From assembly GCA_009783855.1 (NCBI GenBank), contig WRCO01000007.1:1-46462 (forward strand): DNA of 46,462 nucleotides. The letters are read 5' to 3'. The DNA is from Alphaproteobacteria bacterium. GTDB taxonomy: Bacteria; Pseudomonadota; Alphaproteobacteria; Rs-D84. This document shows, in pieces, positions 1 through 8,088 of this stretch. Each line of letters begins with the position of its first letter. Within the stretch, counting starts at the first letter, position 1. A program made the position numbers and the translations under genes. Under the pieces are notes generated by a model, which ran no database searches, was not told where the DNA came from, and saw only the letters and a list, made by a program, of their open reading frames with translations.

Positions 1-311
1 ATTCGCGGAAAATCCGCCTGAATTGTGCTGAAAGTATAATCGGGTGCTGTCCTTAGACTTAAAATCTGATTATCCGGCATGCGCACGGTAAGCCGCCCGG
101 GCGCGGTTCCGGGCGTTAAAAATCCGTACCATATACCTTCGGGCAATTGTACCGCAAGCGCGGGCGTCGAACGTTTATCCGGTGTTAATGCAATCGATTG
201 TCCGCCAATATACAGCGTCCGCGCTTCGCTTGCAGAGGCAAATATCATTTGCCCCACAAGTATCAATCCCAGAAGGGGCGCGCACAGGCGCGCCACCGTT
301 TGCACCGACAT
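1..311 (-). CDS. Secreted protein, 3' part cut off by the window edge
   Basis: Reverse-strand ATG at 311 opens MSVQTVARLCAPLLGLILVGQMIFASASEARTLYIGGQSIALTPDKRS..., signal-peptide-like, open to position 1. Confidence 0.7.
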   Translation of the reverse strand, partial: MSVQTVARLCAPLLGLILVGQMIFASASEARTLYIGGQSIALTPDKRSTPALAVQLPEGIWYGFLTPGTAPGRLTVRMPDNQILSLRTAPDYTFSTIQADFPR

Positions 312-334
312 AATTTCCCCCTTTGCGACAAAGA

Positions 335-357
335 AAAACCACCAAGGATGGTGGTCG
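335..357 (-). terminator. Rho-independent terminator/attenuator hairpin
   Basis: Minus strand ACCACCATCCTTGGTGGTTTTTC. Confidence 0.7.
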
Positions 358-556
358 GGGAGTTGATAAATCATATCTACTACATGACTCCGCTGTTTTT
401 GGGCAGGCCCTATTTTATGACAGGCGGCTCCCCGACCACAGTCGGGGATATAACGGTGCAGTCCGCGCCATTATATCACTTGCGGGATAAACGATACATT
501 ACTGCACCGAGTAGATAAGGCTTATCACAGCCCCGAACCCAAATCCCTTCAGGTTC
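335..556 (-). ncRNA. Structured leader RNA, candidate riboswitch/attenuator (6S-like RNA is an alternative)
   Basis: Promoter-like TTGCAC-N17-TACAAT (plus 591-586 and 568-563), long closing stem, hairpins CCCCGAC-TGTG-GTCGGGG and GGTGCAGT...ACTGCACC, terminator ACCACC-ATCCTT-GGTGGT-TTTT just before the ATG at 311. Confidence 0.5.
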
Positions 557-724
557 GCCTGTATTGTATAATAATTTACCAAGGAGTGCAAGTGGGTTCG
601 TGACGGCGCAGGGGCAAGCATTGTATGTCGGCGGGCGGCAACCGCTATGGTTCTATTTGTATATGAAGGTATTTCCACCAGTCAGAAAAAGGCATATACG
701 GGGCACAGAAGTTACGCGGATTTC

Positions 725-850
725 TGGTGGTTGGCGATTGGCGGCTTGTGCCGGCGGTTCGTGGGATTTGGCTTGTTGCAAAATTCTTTCCGCAAATTCA
801 TACTGCGAACCACCAGTCGCCAGCACAAGCCACCAGTACCAACCACCACT
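725..850. repeat. Imperfect long inverted repeat of GGTGGYT/GTGCC words
   Basis: GGTGGTTGGCGATTGGCGGCTTGTGCCGGCGGTTCG versus CGAACCACCAGTCGCCAGCACAAGCCACCAGTACCAACCACC. Confidence 0.6.
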
Positions 851-851
851 A

Positions 852-1505
852 TTACTTTGACCGTTTCAGCATCGTAAAGAATATATTGCCAAAGGGTGTG
901 TCGCCCTTCTTGAACTTGTGATTGTTTGGAATGGAATCTTGGTGAGTATATCCCGTCCGCAAATATTGTTCGGGTTTTGGCTCTTTGTCTCCTTGGCTAT
1001 TAAAGGTCGACATAAGCGCATATCTGTCGATTTTTATTATGTCGTTAAATTCGGCGGTACGCGGAACATGTTTGCCCGGCGCTTCGTCGATTCCAAAAAA
1101 TTCAACTTCGCACAAAGTGTCTACCAGGGGTTTCCGCTTCCCGTCCGCAAGTATCGTGAATTTAAGCGCGTCGGTATAGGTCGAGCCGTCGCCAATAATG
1201 AATATTTTGGCATAATTCGTGTAATATTCCACGGCGTCCGCAAGAGTTTTGAATTCCTCCGCGGTTCTGTATGGACCCTTTGGGTTAAGGACCTTTTTTC
1301 CCATGTGTACTTTCAGCGGGAAATATGCTTCGTCGTCTCCGTCGCTTGTATCAACAATTACCGGATTGTTTTGAATATATTGCCCAAGCCATGTCTTGCA
1401 CAGCGACGATTGCCAAAGAAGTCCCGGGGAAAGCACGTTGAAACTTATGCGGGGGGTGTTTTGCACAGCGACGACAAGGCAAACTTCAGAAGTTTTGTTT
1501 GTCAT
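852..1505 (-). CDS. Divergent dihydrofolate-reductase-like protein
   Basis: 217 aa; IFIIGDGSTYTDAL resembles the DHFR IGGGxIYxxAL motif, followed by VEFFGIDEAPGKHVPR; other identities possible. Confidence 0.45.
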   Translation of the reverse strand: MTNKTSEVCLVVAVQNTPRISFNVLSPGLLWQSSLCKTWLGQYIQNNPVIVDTSDGDDEAYFPLKVHMGKKVLNPKGPYRTAEEFKTLADAVEYYTNYAKIFIIGDGSTYTDALKFTILADGKRKPLVDTLCEVEFFGIDEAPGKHVPRTAEFNDIIKIDRYALMSTFNSQGDKEPKPEQYLRTGYTHQDSIPNNHKFKKGDTPFGNIFFTMLKRSK

Positions 1506-1575
1506 GGAATAAACCTTTTTTGCTATTCTCCCGCCGTGTTGTGTTTATAGCCGATTTTGCGCGGATTGCAAGTAA

Positions 1576-1658
1576 TTAGTGGTTAGTGTTAGTAAGGTTC
1601 GGCGGGTGGGGATATTGTTAGCATGCTTATACTAGCAACCGCTAACACTAACCACTAA
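1576..1658. repeat. 17-bp perfect inverted repeat
   Basis: TTAGTGGTTAGTGTTAG (1576-1592) and CTAACACTAACCACTAA (1642-1658). Confidence 0.85.
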
Positions 1659-1662
1659 CCCA

Positions 1663-4600
1663 CTATACCGAAACCTTTTCGCGCGGAAGCTTGCAGGCTT
1701 CGTCCGATTTCTTTGGGCGGACGCGCTCCATTAACATAAACACCGCCGGCGTCATCGCAAATGTCCAGAAAAGCGACGCAAGCATACCGCCGACGATAAC
1801 GGCGCCCATCGAAATCTTCATGCCGTCCGCAGACCATAATTGCGGCACCATGCCCGCGACAACCGCAATGGTCGTCATGTACAGCATGCGTCTTTTATCC
1901 ACGAATTCGGTCCACAGCGCTTTTTCCGCGCCCTCGCCCGCCGCAATGCGCATAATCGCGGGTTCAAGCACAATGATGTTATTATTAAGCGACAACCCCA
2001 CAAGCATGACGATTGCAAGCATCGCCGCTATGTTCATGCTTGCCCCGGTCAGGAACAAGAACACAAACACCCCAGCAAACGAGAACAAAATCGTTGTCGC
2101 GACGGTAAGCGGATGAGCAAGCGAATTCATAATCGCCGCCAACAAGATATAGGTCAAAATCGTCGCAAGCAGAAACGCCGCCATCATTTCGCCGCTTGTT
2201 TCGTCCTGCATTTCCGCCATGCCCGCAAACCGGATGCCGTATCCGGCCGCAAAATCCATGTCCGACAAATCCGCTATAATCTGGCTTCGCACCGGCCCGA
2301 TAGTGGATTTGCCAAGGATGATGCCGATCTCCGTAACGCGCGCGCGGTCGACGCGGCGGATTTCGCTTGTCGCCGGCGCCGTTTCAACAGTGCCCAATTC
2401 CGACAGCGCCACAAGCCCCTTCATCGTCGGCACGAATACGGAATCGAACATCGCGCGGCTTTTATATTCCGGCCCGAATTCAATTATTATCGGAAATTCG
2501 TGGCCGTCTTCCCGGTACCGGAACGAATCATGCCCGAACAACGCCGACCGCAATGCAAATGCCGCCGTTTGATTCTGGACGCCCCAGTATTTCATCTTTT
2601 CGGGGTCGGGGATGAATTTCAATTCGTCGCCCGGCAATTGTGCGGCCAATACCGCGCTTTGTATTTCCGGAATTCTGTTAAGGCGGCGCATGATTTCATC
2701 CGCATACGCGTCGCGCAGTTCGTCGCGCGGCCCGTATATGTTCATGACAAGGTCGCCCATCATTCCCGGCATCTGCGCGCCGGCGGCAATTTGAATCTCG
2801 GCGCCCGGAATGTCGGCAAGCACGGGAAGCATTTTTTGGACCAAACGCCTGTCCGATATGCGCTGTGCGCGCGGGATAAGCCCGACCTGGATGTCGATGT
2901 TTTGCGTGCCGCGGTCGCCGATTTTTACCGATGTGAATTCCACTTCTCTGAATTCGGCAAGGCGTTGTTCTATATCTTCCGCAATCTGTTCCGATTTCGC
3001 AAAAGACGTTCCCGCCGGTCCCCGCGCGACAATCGTGATTTCATTCATGTCCGTGTTCGGCGCGAATTCGCTTCCCACCCAACGCATCGGAATCACGGTA
3101 AGGACAAGCGCGACAAAAGACAGGCCCACGACGCGCCACGGATGCGCCATCTGGTAATCGAATATGCGTTTGAACCATGCCATGTCGGCCTTTTTATTTT
3201 TCGGCTTTGTTTTGGCGCAACGCAGAATCTTCGCAATCATCATGGGGGTCAGCGTGAACGAAAACACAATCGACAGCGCGGTAAGATACACGACGGTCAT
3301 TCCGAACTGGCTCATAAACTGACCCGCGATGCCGCCCATGAACGCAAGGGGCAAAAACACGACTATGTTCGTGCCGGCGGCGGCAATGACCGGGACGACG
3401 GCTTTCTTTGTGCCTTTTATCGCGGCTTCGTCCGGATGCTCGCCCGCTTCCATAAACCCAAGCGACGATTCAATAAGCACGATGGCGTTAACGATAAGCG
3501 TGCCAAGCGCTGTCGCCATCGCAAGCAACGTCATCGCGTTTATCGTAAAGCCCGATGAATCCATAAAGAAAAAACCGCCGACCAAAGACGCCGGAATCAC
3601 AACGCCCGCAACAACCGTCGCGCGCCAATTCTTTGTAAATCCGAACAGCGTAAGGATGGTAAGCAGGATTCCAAGAAGGACGCTGTATATCGTGCTGTTC
3701 GTTTCGTCGGACACGGCGATGGATGAATCCGATACTATCCGCATGTTCGGCGCCGCATTTCTGTCGGCAAAATAATCGTTCATGATTTGTTCGAACCTGT
3801 CGAAATTTTGCCGCATTTCCCGGGCGATGCGTATAGCATTGCCGTCGCTTGCCTTTACGACGGAAACCATGACGATGTCTTCGCCGTTGAACCGCGCGCC
3901 GGTTTCGATGTCGCGCGCGTAATCGACAACGGTCGCGATTTCGGACAGTGCGAAATTGCGGCCTTCGGGCGTCGACACGCGAAGGTTTTTTATATCCCGG
4001 ACGCTTGCGAATTCGCCGATAAAGCGGACCGTGCTTGCATCCCGTGCGGTTTCTATGCGGCCGCCGGGAACGTTAAGGTTGGCGGCGCCCAATGCGCCGA
4101 TTATGTCAAGGACGGTCGCTCCGTGCGCCGCCATAAGTTCCGGAACCAATTGTATCCGCACCGCCCGCGTCCGGCCGCCGAACACGTCCACCGACGCGAC
4201 GCCGGAGATTGCGGTTATCTGTCCGGACAAAATGTCCGTGATAAACCGGTCTATGTCGCGCGGGTCGGCGCCCGACAGCACAAGATTCATCACCGGTTCT
4301 TGCAGCGGGTTAAGTTTTTCAACGATTGGGTTCCGCATATCGTCTGGGAAATCGCTGGCAAGCGCGTCAAGTTTTCCCTTGATTTCCGACGCCTTGTCGT
4401 TGACGTTGACGCCGATATTGAATTCGGCCATGACAAATGCGCCGTTTTCAAATATGTTTGAAGTGATTTTTTTAAGTCCCGCGACTTCGGACATCGCGTC
4501 TTCGGCGCGTTTTACGACCTGTGATTCCAATTCCGCGGGCGATGCGCCGGGAAATATAAACGTCGCCGTGACAAGCGGCAAATCAATCGCCGGCCGCAAT

Positions 4601-4698
4601 TCGACATTCATGCGCGGAAAGGACGTGATGCCAAGCGCAATCCAAAACAATACAAACATAACCGTGGTGACGGGTCTTTTTACGAAAAAGTTTAGCAT
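1663..4698 (-). CDS. RND efflux transporter permease (AcrB/MdtB-like)
   Basis: 1011 aa; MLNFFVKRPVTTVMFVLF N-terminus, PGASPAELESQVVKRAEDAM, multiple TM segments. Confidence 0.95.
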   Translation of the reverse strand: MLNFFVKRPVTTVMFVLFWIALGITSFPRMNVELRPAIDLPLVTATFIFPGASPAELESQVVKRAEDAMSEVAGLKKITSNIFENGAFVMAEFNIGVNVNDKASEIKGKLDALASDFPDDMRNPIVEKLNPLQEPVMNLVLSGADPRDIDRFITDILSGQITAISGVASVDVFGGRTRAVRIQLVPELMAAHGATVLDIIGALGAANLNVPGGRIETARDASTVRFIGEFASVRDIKNLRVSTPEGRNFALSEIATVVDYARDIETGARFNGEDIVMVSVVKASDGNAIRIAREMRQNFDRFEQIMNDYFADRNAAPNMRIVSDSSIAVSDETNSTIYSVLLGILLTILTLFGFTKNWRATVVAGVVIPASLVGGFFFMDSSGFTINAMTLLAMATALGTLIVNAIVLIESSLGFMEAGEHPDEAAIKGTKKAVVPVIAAAGTNIVVFLPLAFMGGIAGQFMSQFGMTVVYLTALSIVFSFTLTPMMIAKILRCAKTKPKNKKADMAWFKRIFDYQMAHPWRVVGLSFVALVLTVIPMRWVGSEFAPNTDMNEITIVARGPAGTSFAKSEQIAEDIEQRLAEFREVEFTSVKIGDRGTQNIDIQVGLIPRAQRISDRRLVQKMLPVLADIPGAEIQIAAGAQMPGMMGDLVMNIYGPRDELRDAYADEIMRRLNRIPEIQSAVLAAQLPGDELKFIPDPEKMKYWGVQNQTAAFALRSALFGHDSFRYREDGHEFPIIIEFGPEYKSRAMFDSVFVPTMKGLVALSELGTVETAPATSEIRRVDRARVTEIGIILGKSTIGPVRSQIIADLSDMDFAAGYGIRFAGMAEMQDETSGEMMAAFLLATILTYILLAAIMNSLAHPLTVATTILFSFAGVFVFLFLTGASMNIAAMLAIVMLVGLSLNNNIIVLEPAIMRIAAGEGAEKALWTEFVDKRRMLYMTTIAVVAGMVPQLWSADGMKISMGAVIVGGMLASLFWTFAMTPAVFMLMERVRPKKSDEACKLPREKVSV

Positions 4699-4699
4699 C

Positions 4700-5281
4700 T
4701 TATTGAACCCTTATTTTTGCGCCGGGCGCGATTCTTGTGATAATGATTTCTTCGCCGCCGCGGATTCCGGATACGACCGCGCGTTCCGCGTCGCGTGCGA
4801 TAATATCGACGGTCCGCGCGTCCGCAAAGCCGCCCGTCGCAATCATGACCGTCGTTCCGTGAATGGCATACAGCGGCACGAATACGCCGGTGTGCGGGAT
4901 TTCTGCGAAATGATTGCCGTCCGGCGCGGTCGTCCGCATAAGGAATAATCCGGTATCAAGGTCGATATTGCGCGAAATGGACGTTATCGTGCCGCCGCCG
5001 GACAGTCTTTGCCCCACGCTGAACCGCCGGACGCGTGCGCCGGACACGTATATCCGCCCGCGCCTTGCCGCAACCGGTTCGCGCAGGAATCCCGGCGCGA
5101 TTTCCGCGCGCATGGTTTCGACCGGAATGCCGCGTGTTTCCACATCGCGGGCGACGTTGAAAACTTTCCGCGCATTTTCGCGCGATATCTGCACGGCGCG
5201 GTTTGCAACAATGCCAAGCACGGCAAGCGCCGCAACTATGGCAATTATTTTTTTCAAATCGTATTTCAAGTTGTGCTTCAT
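4700..5281 (-). CDS. Short RND periplasmic adaptor (membrane fusion protein)
   Basis: 193 aa; N-terminal TM, adaptor-like barrel and membrane-proximal region; located between tolC-like and RND genes. Confidence 0.75.
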   Translation of the reverse strand: MKHNLKYDLKKIIAIVAALAVLGIVANRAVQISRENARKVFNVARDVETRGIPVETMRAEIAPGFLREPVAARRGRIYVSGARVRRFSVGQRLSGGGTITSISRNIDLDTGLFLMRTTAPDGNHFAEIPHTGVFVPLYAIHGTTVMIATGGFADARTVDIIARDAERAVVSGIRGGEEIIITRIAPGAKIRVQ

Positions 5282-5282
5282 T

Positions 5283-6587
5283 TTATCTTCCGCTTAGTCT
5301 TTCGACAGACGCCTCTGCCATAATTATGTTGAACTTTGCGTTGACAAGCGCCATGTCCATTTGCGCAAGGCCCGCTTGAACTTCCGCCAATTCCACCGCG
5401 CTTGTCTGGCCCGATGCGAATCTGTCCGCCGATATGCTTGCCGCGCGTTCGGCAAGGTCGTGCGCATTACGAAGTTTTGCAAGATTCTGGCGCAAGTGTT
5501 CATGTCTTAACAACGCGTCGCGGTATTCGTTTGACCGCATCCGCCGCGACTTGTCCAAATCTTGACGCGCGGATTCCGCCGCCATCGCGTCCATTGTCGC
5601 GTTCGCGCGGGAAAGCCCGCCTTCGAATATCGGCATGGCGATTGCAAGGCCCCAATTGGCGGATTGGTTTCTGTCGCCGTCCCAGACCGTATGCTGGTCG
5701 TGCATCATGGTCCAATTGTACGAAGCCGTCGCCGCAATCGTCGGAAGGCGCCCCGCCCGCCGCGACCGGCTTTGCGATTCATACATCTGCGCCTGTTTTT
5801 CCAAAATATCCCATTCGTGATTTGACGACAGCACATTCGGCGCGTTCAGTTCCGTAAAATTCGTCGGAAATTCGTCGGTAAGGACAAGACGTTCATTCGA
5901 ATTAATCCCCGCCATTACCTTCAACAGCCGGTGCGCGGAATCGCGGTTGAATTTCGCATCGGACAGCGCGATTTCTTTGACCGCGATGTCCGCCGAAATC
6001 TGTACAAGATTCGCGCGGTTCGCGCGGCCGGCGCGTTCAAGCTGTCTTTTCGCATCCGTCGACGCGCGAAGATTCTTTTCCGCAATCCGCACCATTTCGT
6101 CCGTCATTTTCGCGGTCCAATAAATTTGTATGGCGGCGGCGCGGACTTCGGCATACGCAAGCGCGTGTCCGGATTCCGCCATGCGTATGGCGGTGCGCGC
6201 GGCGTCGGCGGCGTGCCCTATTTTCCCGAAAGTGTATATCGGTTGGGTCGCCGACACGCCGACCATTCCGATATGCTGTGGGAACGGTACGAAAATCGGC
6301 GCCGAAAGAAGCGGCGGCATCGGGGGAATGGAAATCTCCATCGCTTGTCCCGGGCGCTCTACATTGATAAGGTTCATATATGACGCGCTTGTCGATACGT
6401 TAAGCCTGCGGTTGGCGTCGACGGCGGAAAGTCCCGCGCGGGCGCGCTCTATATTGGCGACGGCTTTGTTTATGTCTTGGGATTCCGTGATGATGCGCGC
6501 GGTCGCATCGGCAAGCGAAAGGTTCATTGCATCGGCATTTTGCGCGCAAAGAAACAGGACCAGAAACAGGGAACAGATTTTTTTCAT
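5283..6587 (-). CDS. TolC family outer membrane efflux protein
   Basis: 434 aa; signal peptide, LSLADATARIITESQDI, repeated coiled segments, operon context. Confidence 0.9.
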   Translation of the reverse strand: MKKICSLFLVLFLCAQNADAMNLSLADATARIITESQDINKAVANIERARAGLSAVDANRRLNVSTSASYMNLINVERPGQAMEISIPPMPPLLSAPIFVPFPQHIGMVGVSATQPIYTFGKIGHAADAARTAIRMAESGHALAYAEVRAAAIQIYWTAKMTDEMVRIAEKNLRASTDAKRQLERAGRANRANLVQISADIAVKEIALSDAKFNRDSAHRLLKVMAGINSNERLVLTDEFPTNFTELNAPNVLSSNHEWDILEKQAQMYESQSRSRRAGRLPTIAATASYNWTMMHDQHTVWDGDRNQSANWGLAIAMPIFEGGLSRANATMDAMAAESARQDLDKSRRMRSNEYRDALLRHEHLRQNLAKLRNAHDLAERAASISADRFASGQTSAVELAEVQAGLAQMDMALVNAKFNIIMAEASVERLSGR

Positions 6588-6592
6588 CGGTA

Positions 6593-7042
6593 TTACTCTT
6601 TATAATTTTCTTTTATACTGTTAAGGATTTCATCAAGGGTTGAAAGAGCGGCCGTCAAGCGCGCTTCGTCCTTTTGATTAAGGCCGGAAAACAACTTTGC
6701 AATGCGGACGCGCATCTCAAGCATGCCTTTTTCGGCGATTTTTTTGCCGGCGGGGGTAAGCGAATACCAAACGTTGCGGCGGTCTTCTTCGTCTATTTTG
6801 CGGGATACCAGTCCGTCTTGTTCCATAATCTTTAACATTGGGCAAAGGTTGGACGCCGATATGTCGGTTTGGCGCGCGGTGTTTTTAAGCAGCGACCGGC
6901 CGCTTATATGCAGTTGAAGCAATACGCGCAGATATTGCCTTGAATGCCCCATGATATGCGATTCGGTATTTATACGGTTTGAAAGCCATCCAAGCGATAT
7001 GATAATATTCTGGAACAGGCGGGTTACTGCGCGCTCTGGCAT
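6593..7042 (-). CDS. MarR family transcriptional regulator
   Basis: 149 aa; wHTH sequence DISASNLCPMLKIMEQDGLVSRKIDEEDRRNVWYSLTPAGKKI. Confidence 0.92.
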   Translation of the reverse strand: MPERAVTRLFQNIIISLGWLSNRINTESHIMGHSRQYLRVLLQLHISGRSLLKNTARQTDISASNLCPMLKIMEQDGLVSRKIDEEDRRNVWYSLTPAGKKIAEKGMLEMRVRIAKLFSGLNQKDEARLTAALSTLDEILNSIKENYKE

Positions 7043-7171
7043 GATTACCTCTTTTGATTATGATTTATAATTATTATAAATCAGTATCATTATATAATAT
7101 AATGAATCTTTAATGCAAGGAAAAAATTCAAAAGGGGTGGTTGGTGCCGGTGGCTCGTGGTCGGATAGCGC

Positions 7172-7189
7172 TGTCCAGTATATTGGGCA
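7172..7189. promoter_or_regulatory. Degenerate 18-bp palindrome, operator candidate
   Basis: TGTCCAGTATATTGGGCA. Confidence 0.45.
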
Positions 7190-7214
7190 TGTATAAATTA
7201 ACGCATAAGATGAA

Positions 7215-7238
7215 AATTGTCCACTATAGTGGACAATT
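7215..7238. promoter_or_regulatory. 24-bp perfect palindrome, operator candidate
   Basis: AATTGTCCACTATAGTGGACAATT. Confidence 0.65.
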
Positions 7239-7279
7239 ATTTATTACGAGCCACCAGCACGAGCCACCGGCACCAACCA

Positions 7280-8053
7280 CTAGCCACCAAACACCAACAC
7301 CCTTTCCGTTCCGGAAAGGTCGTTTTGGGATGCGACGAATGTCCATCCGGATGCGGCAAACAATTCACGCACGGCGTCGCCCTGACCCGCCCCTATTTCA
7401 AAGAATGCGCGCCCTTTGGGTTTTAACAGATGTCTCGCGGATGCCGAAATCGCGCGATAGGAATCAAGTCCGTCCGCGCCGGAATACAATGCCATTTTCG
7501 GGTCGTGCGACGCCCCCGTATCGACGCGGCTGTCACCGACGGCGATATATGGAGGGTTGGAGATGATGATGTCAAATTGAGATTTGAAATTTGAGATTTG
7601 AGATTTGAAATCTTTTTTCAAAATTTGGATTCTGTTTTCCAGTCCGTGTTTTTTCACATTGTGTCGCGCCACGCGGCATGCGGCCCCGGATTTGTCTATG
7701 CCGATGCCGGTTGCGCCCGGCGTGTTTTTGACAATCGCGCAAATCAGGCATCCGGTCCCGGTGCCAAGGTCAAGGATTGCAGGAGCCCGGGTTTGCGCCC
7801 CTATGTTTTTCAATACAGCATCGACAAGCGTTTCACTGTCCGGACGGGGGTCAAGGGTATGGCGGCCTGTTATGAATTCCATGCCGTAAAACCATTTTTT
7901 GCCGATTATCTTTGCGACAGGGACGCCGCGGCGCAACCGCCATGCGGCAACCAGCACGGCAAACCGGGATTTGAAAATATGCCGCGCGATAATCCGGGCG
8001 TCGTTTGCAGAGCCGTATTTTCTTAAAATTTGAAATGCTTGATTTTCGTTCAT
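7280..8053 (-). CDS. prmC: Peptide chain release factor N5-glutamine methyltransferase
   Basis: ILDLGTGTGCLICAIV and IIISNPPYIA (NPPY) motifs; start at MNENQAF. Confidence 0.93.
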   Translation of the reverse strand: MNENQAFQILRKYGSANDARIIARHIFKSRFAVLVAAWRLRRGVPVAKIIGKKWFYGMEFITGRHTLDPRPDSETLVDAVLKNIGAQTRAPAILDLGTGTGCLICAIVKNTPGATGIGIDKSGAACRVARHNVKKHGLENRIQILKKDFKSQISNFKSQFDIIISNPPYIAVGDSRVDTGASHDPKMALYSGADGLDSYRAISASARHLLKPKGRAFFEIGAGQGDAVRELFAASGWTFVASQNDLSGTERVLVFGG

Positions 8054-8088
8054 GAAGAAACTATAATCCCGGTCCATGCGAAAATCAA
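8039..8088. promoter_or_regulatory. Overlapping divergent promoters for prmC (-) and the M23 gene (+)
   Basis: Plus: TTGATT 8039-8044, N17, TATAAT 8062-8067. Minus: TTGATT 8088-8083, N17, TATAGT 8065-8060. Confidence 0.7.

Larger units (their letters stand above)
7137..7280. repeat. 22-bp perfect inverted repeat flanking two operator-like palindromes
   Basis: GTGGTTGGTGCCGGTGGCTCGT (7137-7158) and ACGAGCCACCGGCACCAACCAC (7259-7280). Confidence 0.9.

Noticed and set aside
335-556. tmRNA interpretation of the structured leader (GGGG...CCCCGACCACCA)
   Set aside because: No T-arm, no resume ORF tag, and the CCACCA belongs to a terminator stem
918-1550. 210-aa plus-strand ORF opposite the DHFR-like gene
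   Set aside because: Phe/Arg/Val-rich, motif-free; minus-strand ORF has better protein character
1840-3558. 572-aa plus-strand ORF (and several others) opposite the RND permease
   Set aside because: Composition is Arg/His-rich with no recognisable motif; typical antisense shadow of a GC-rich gene
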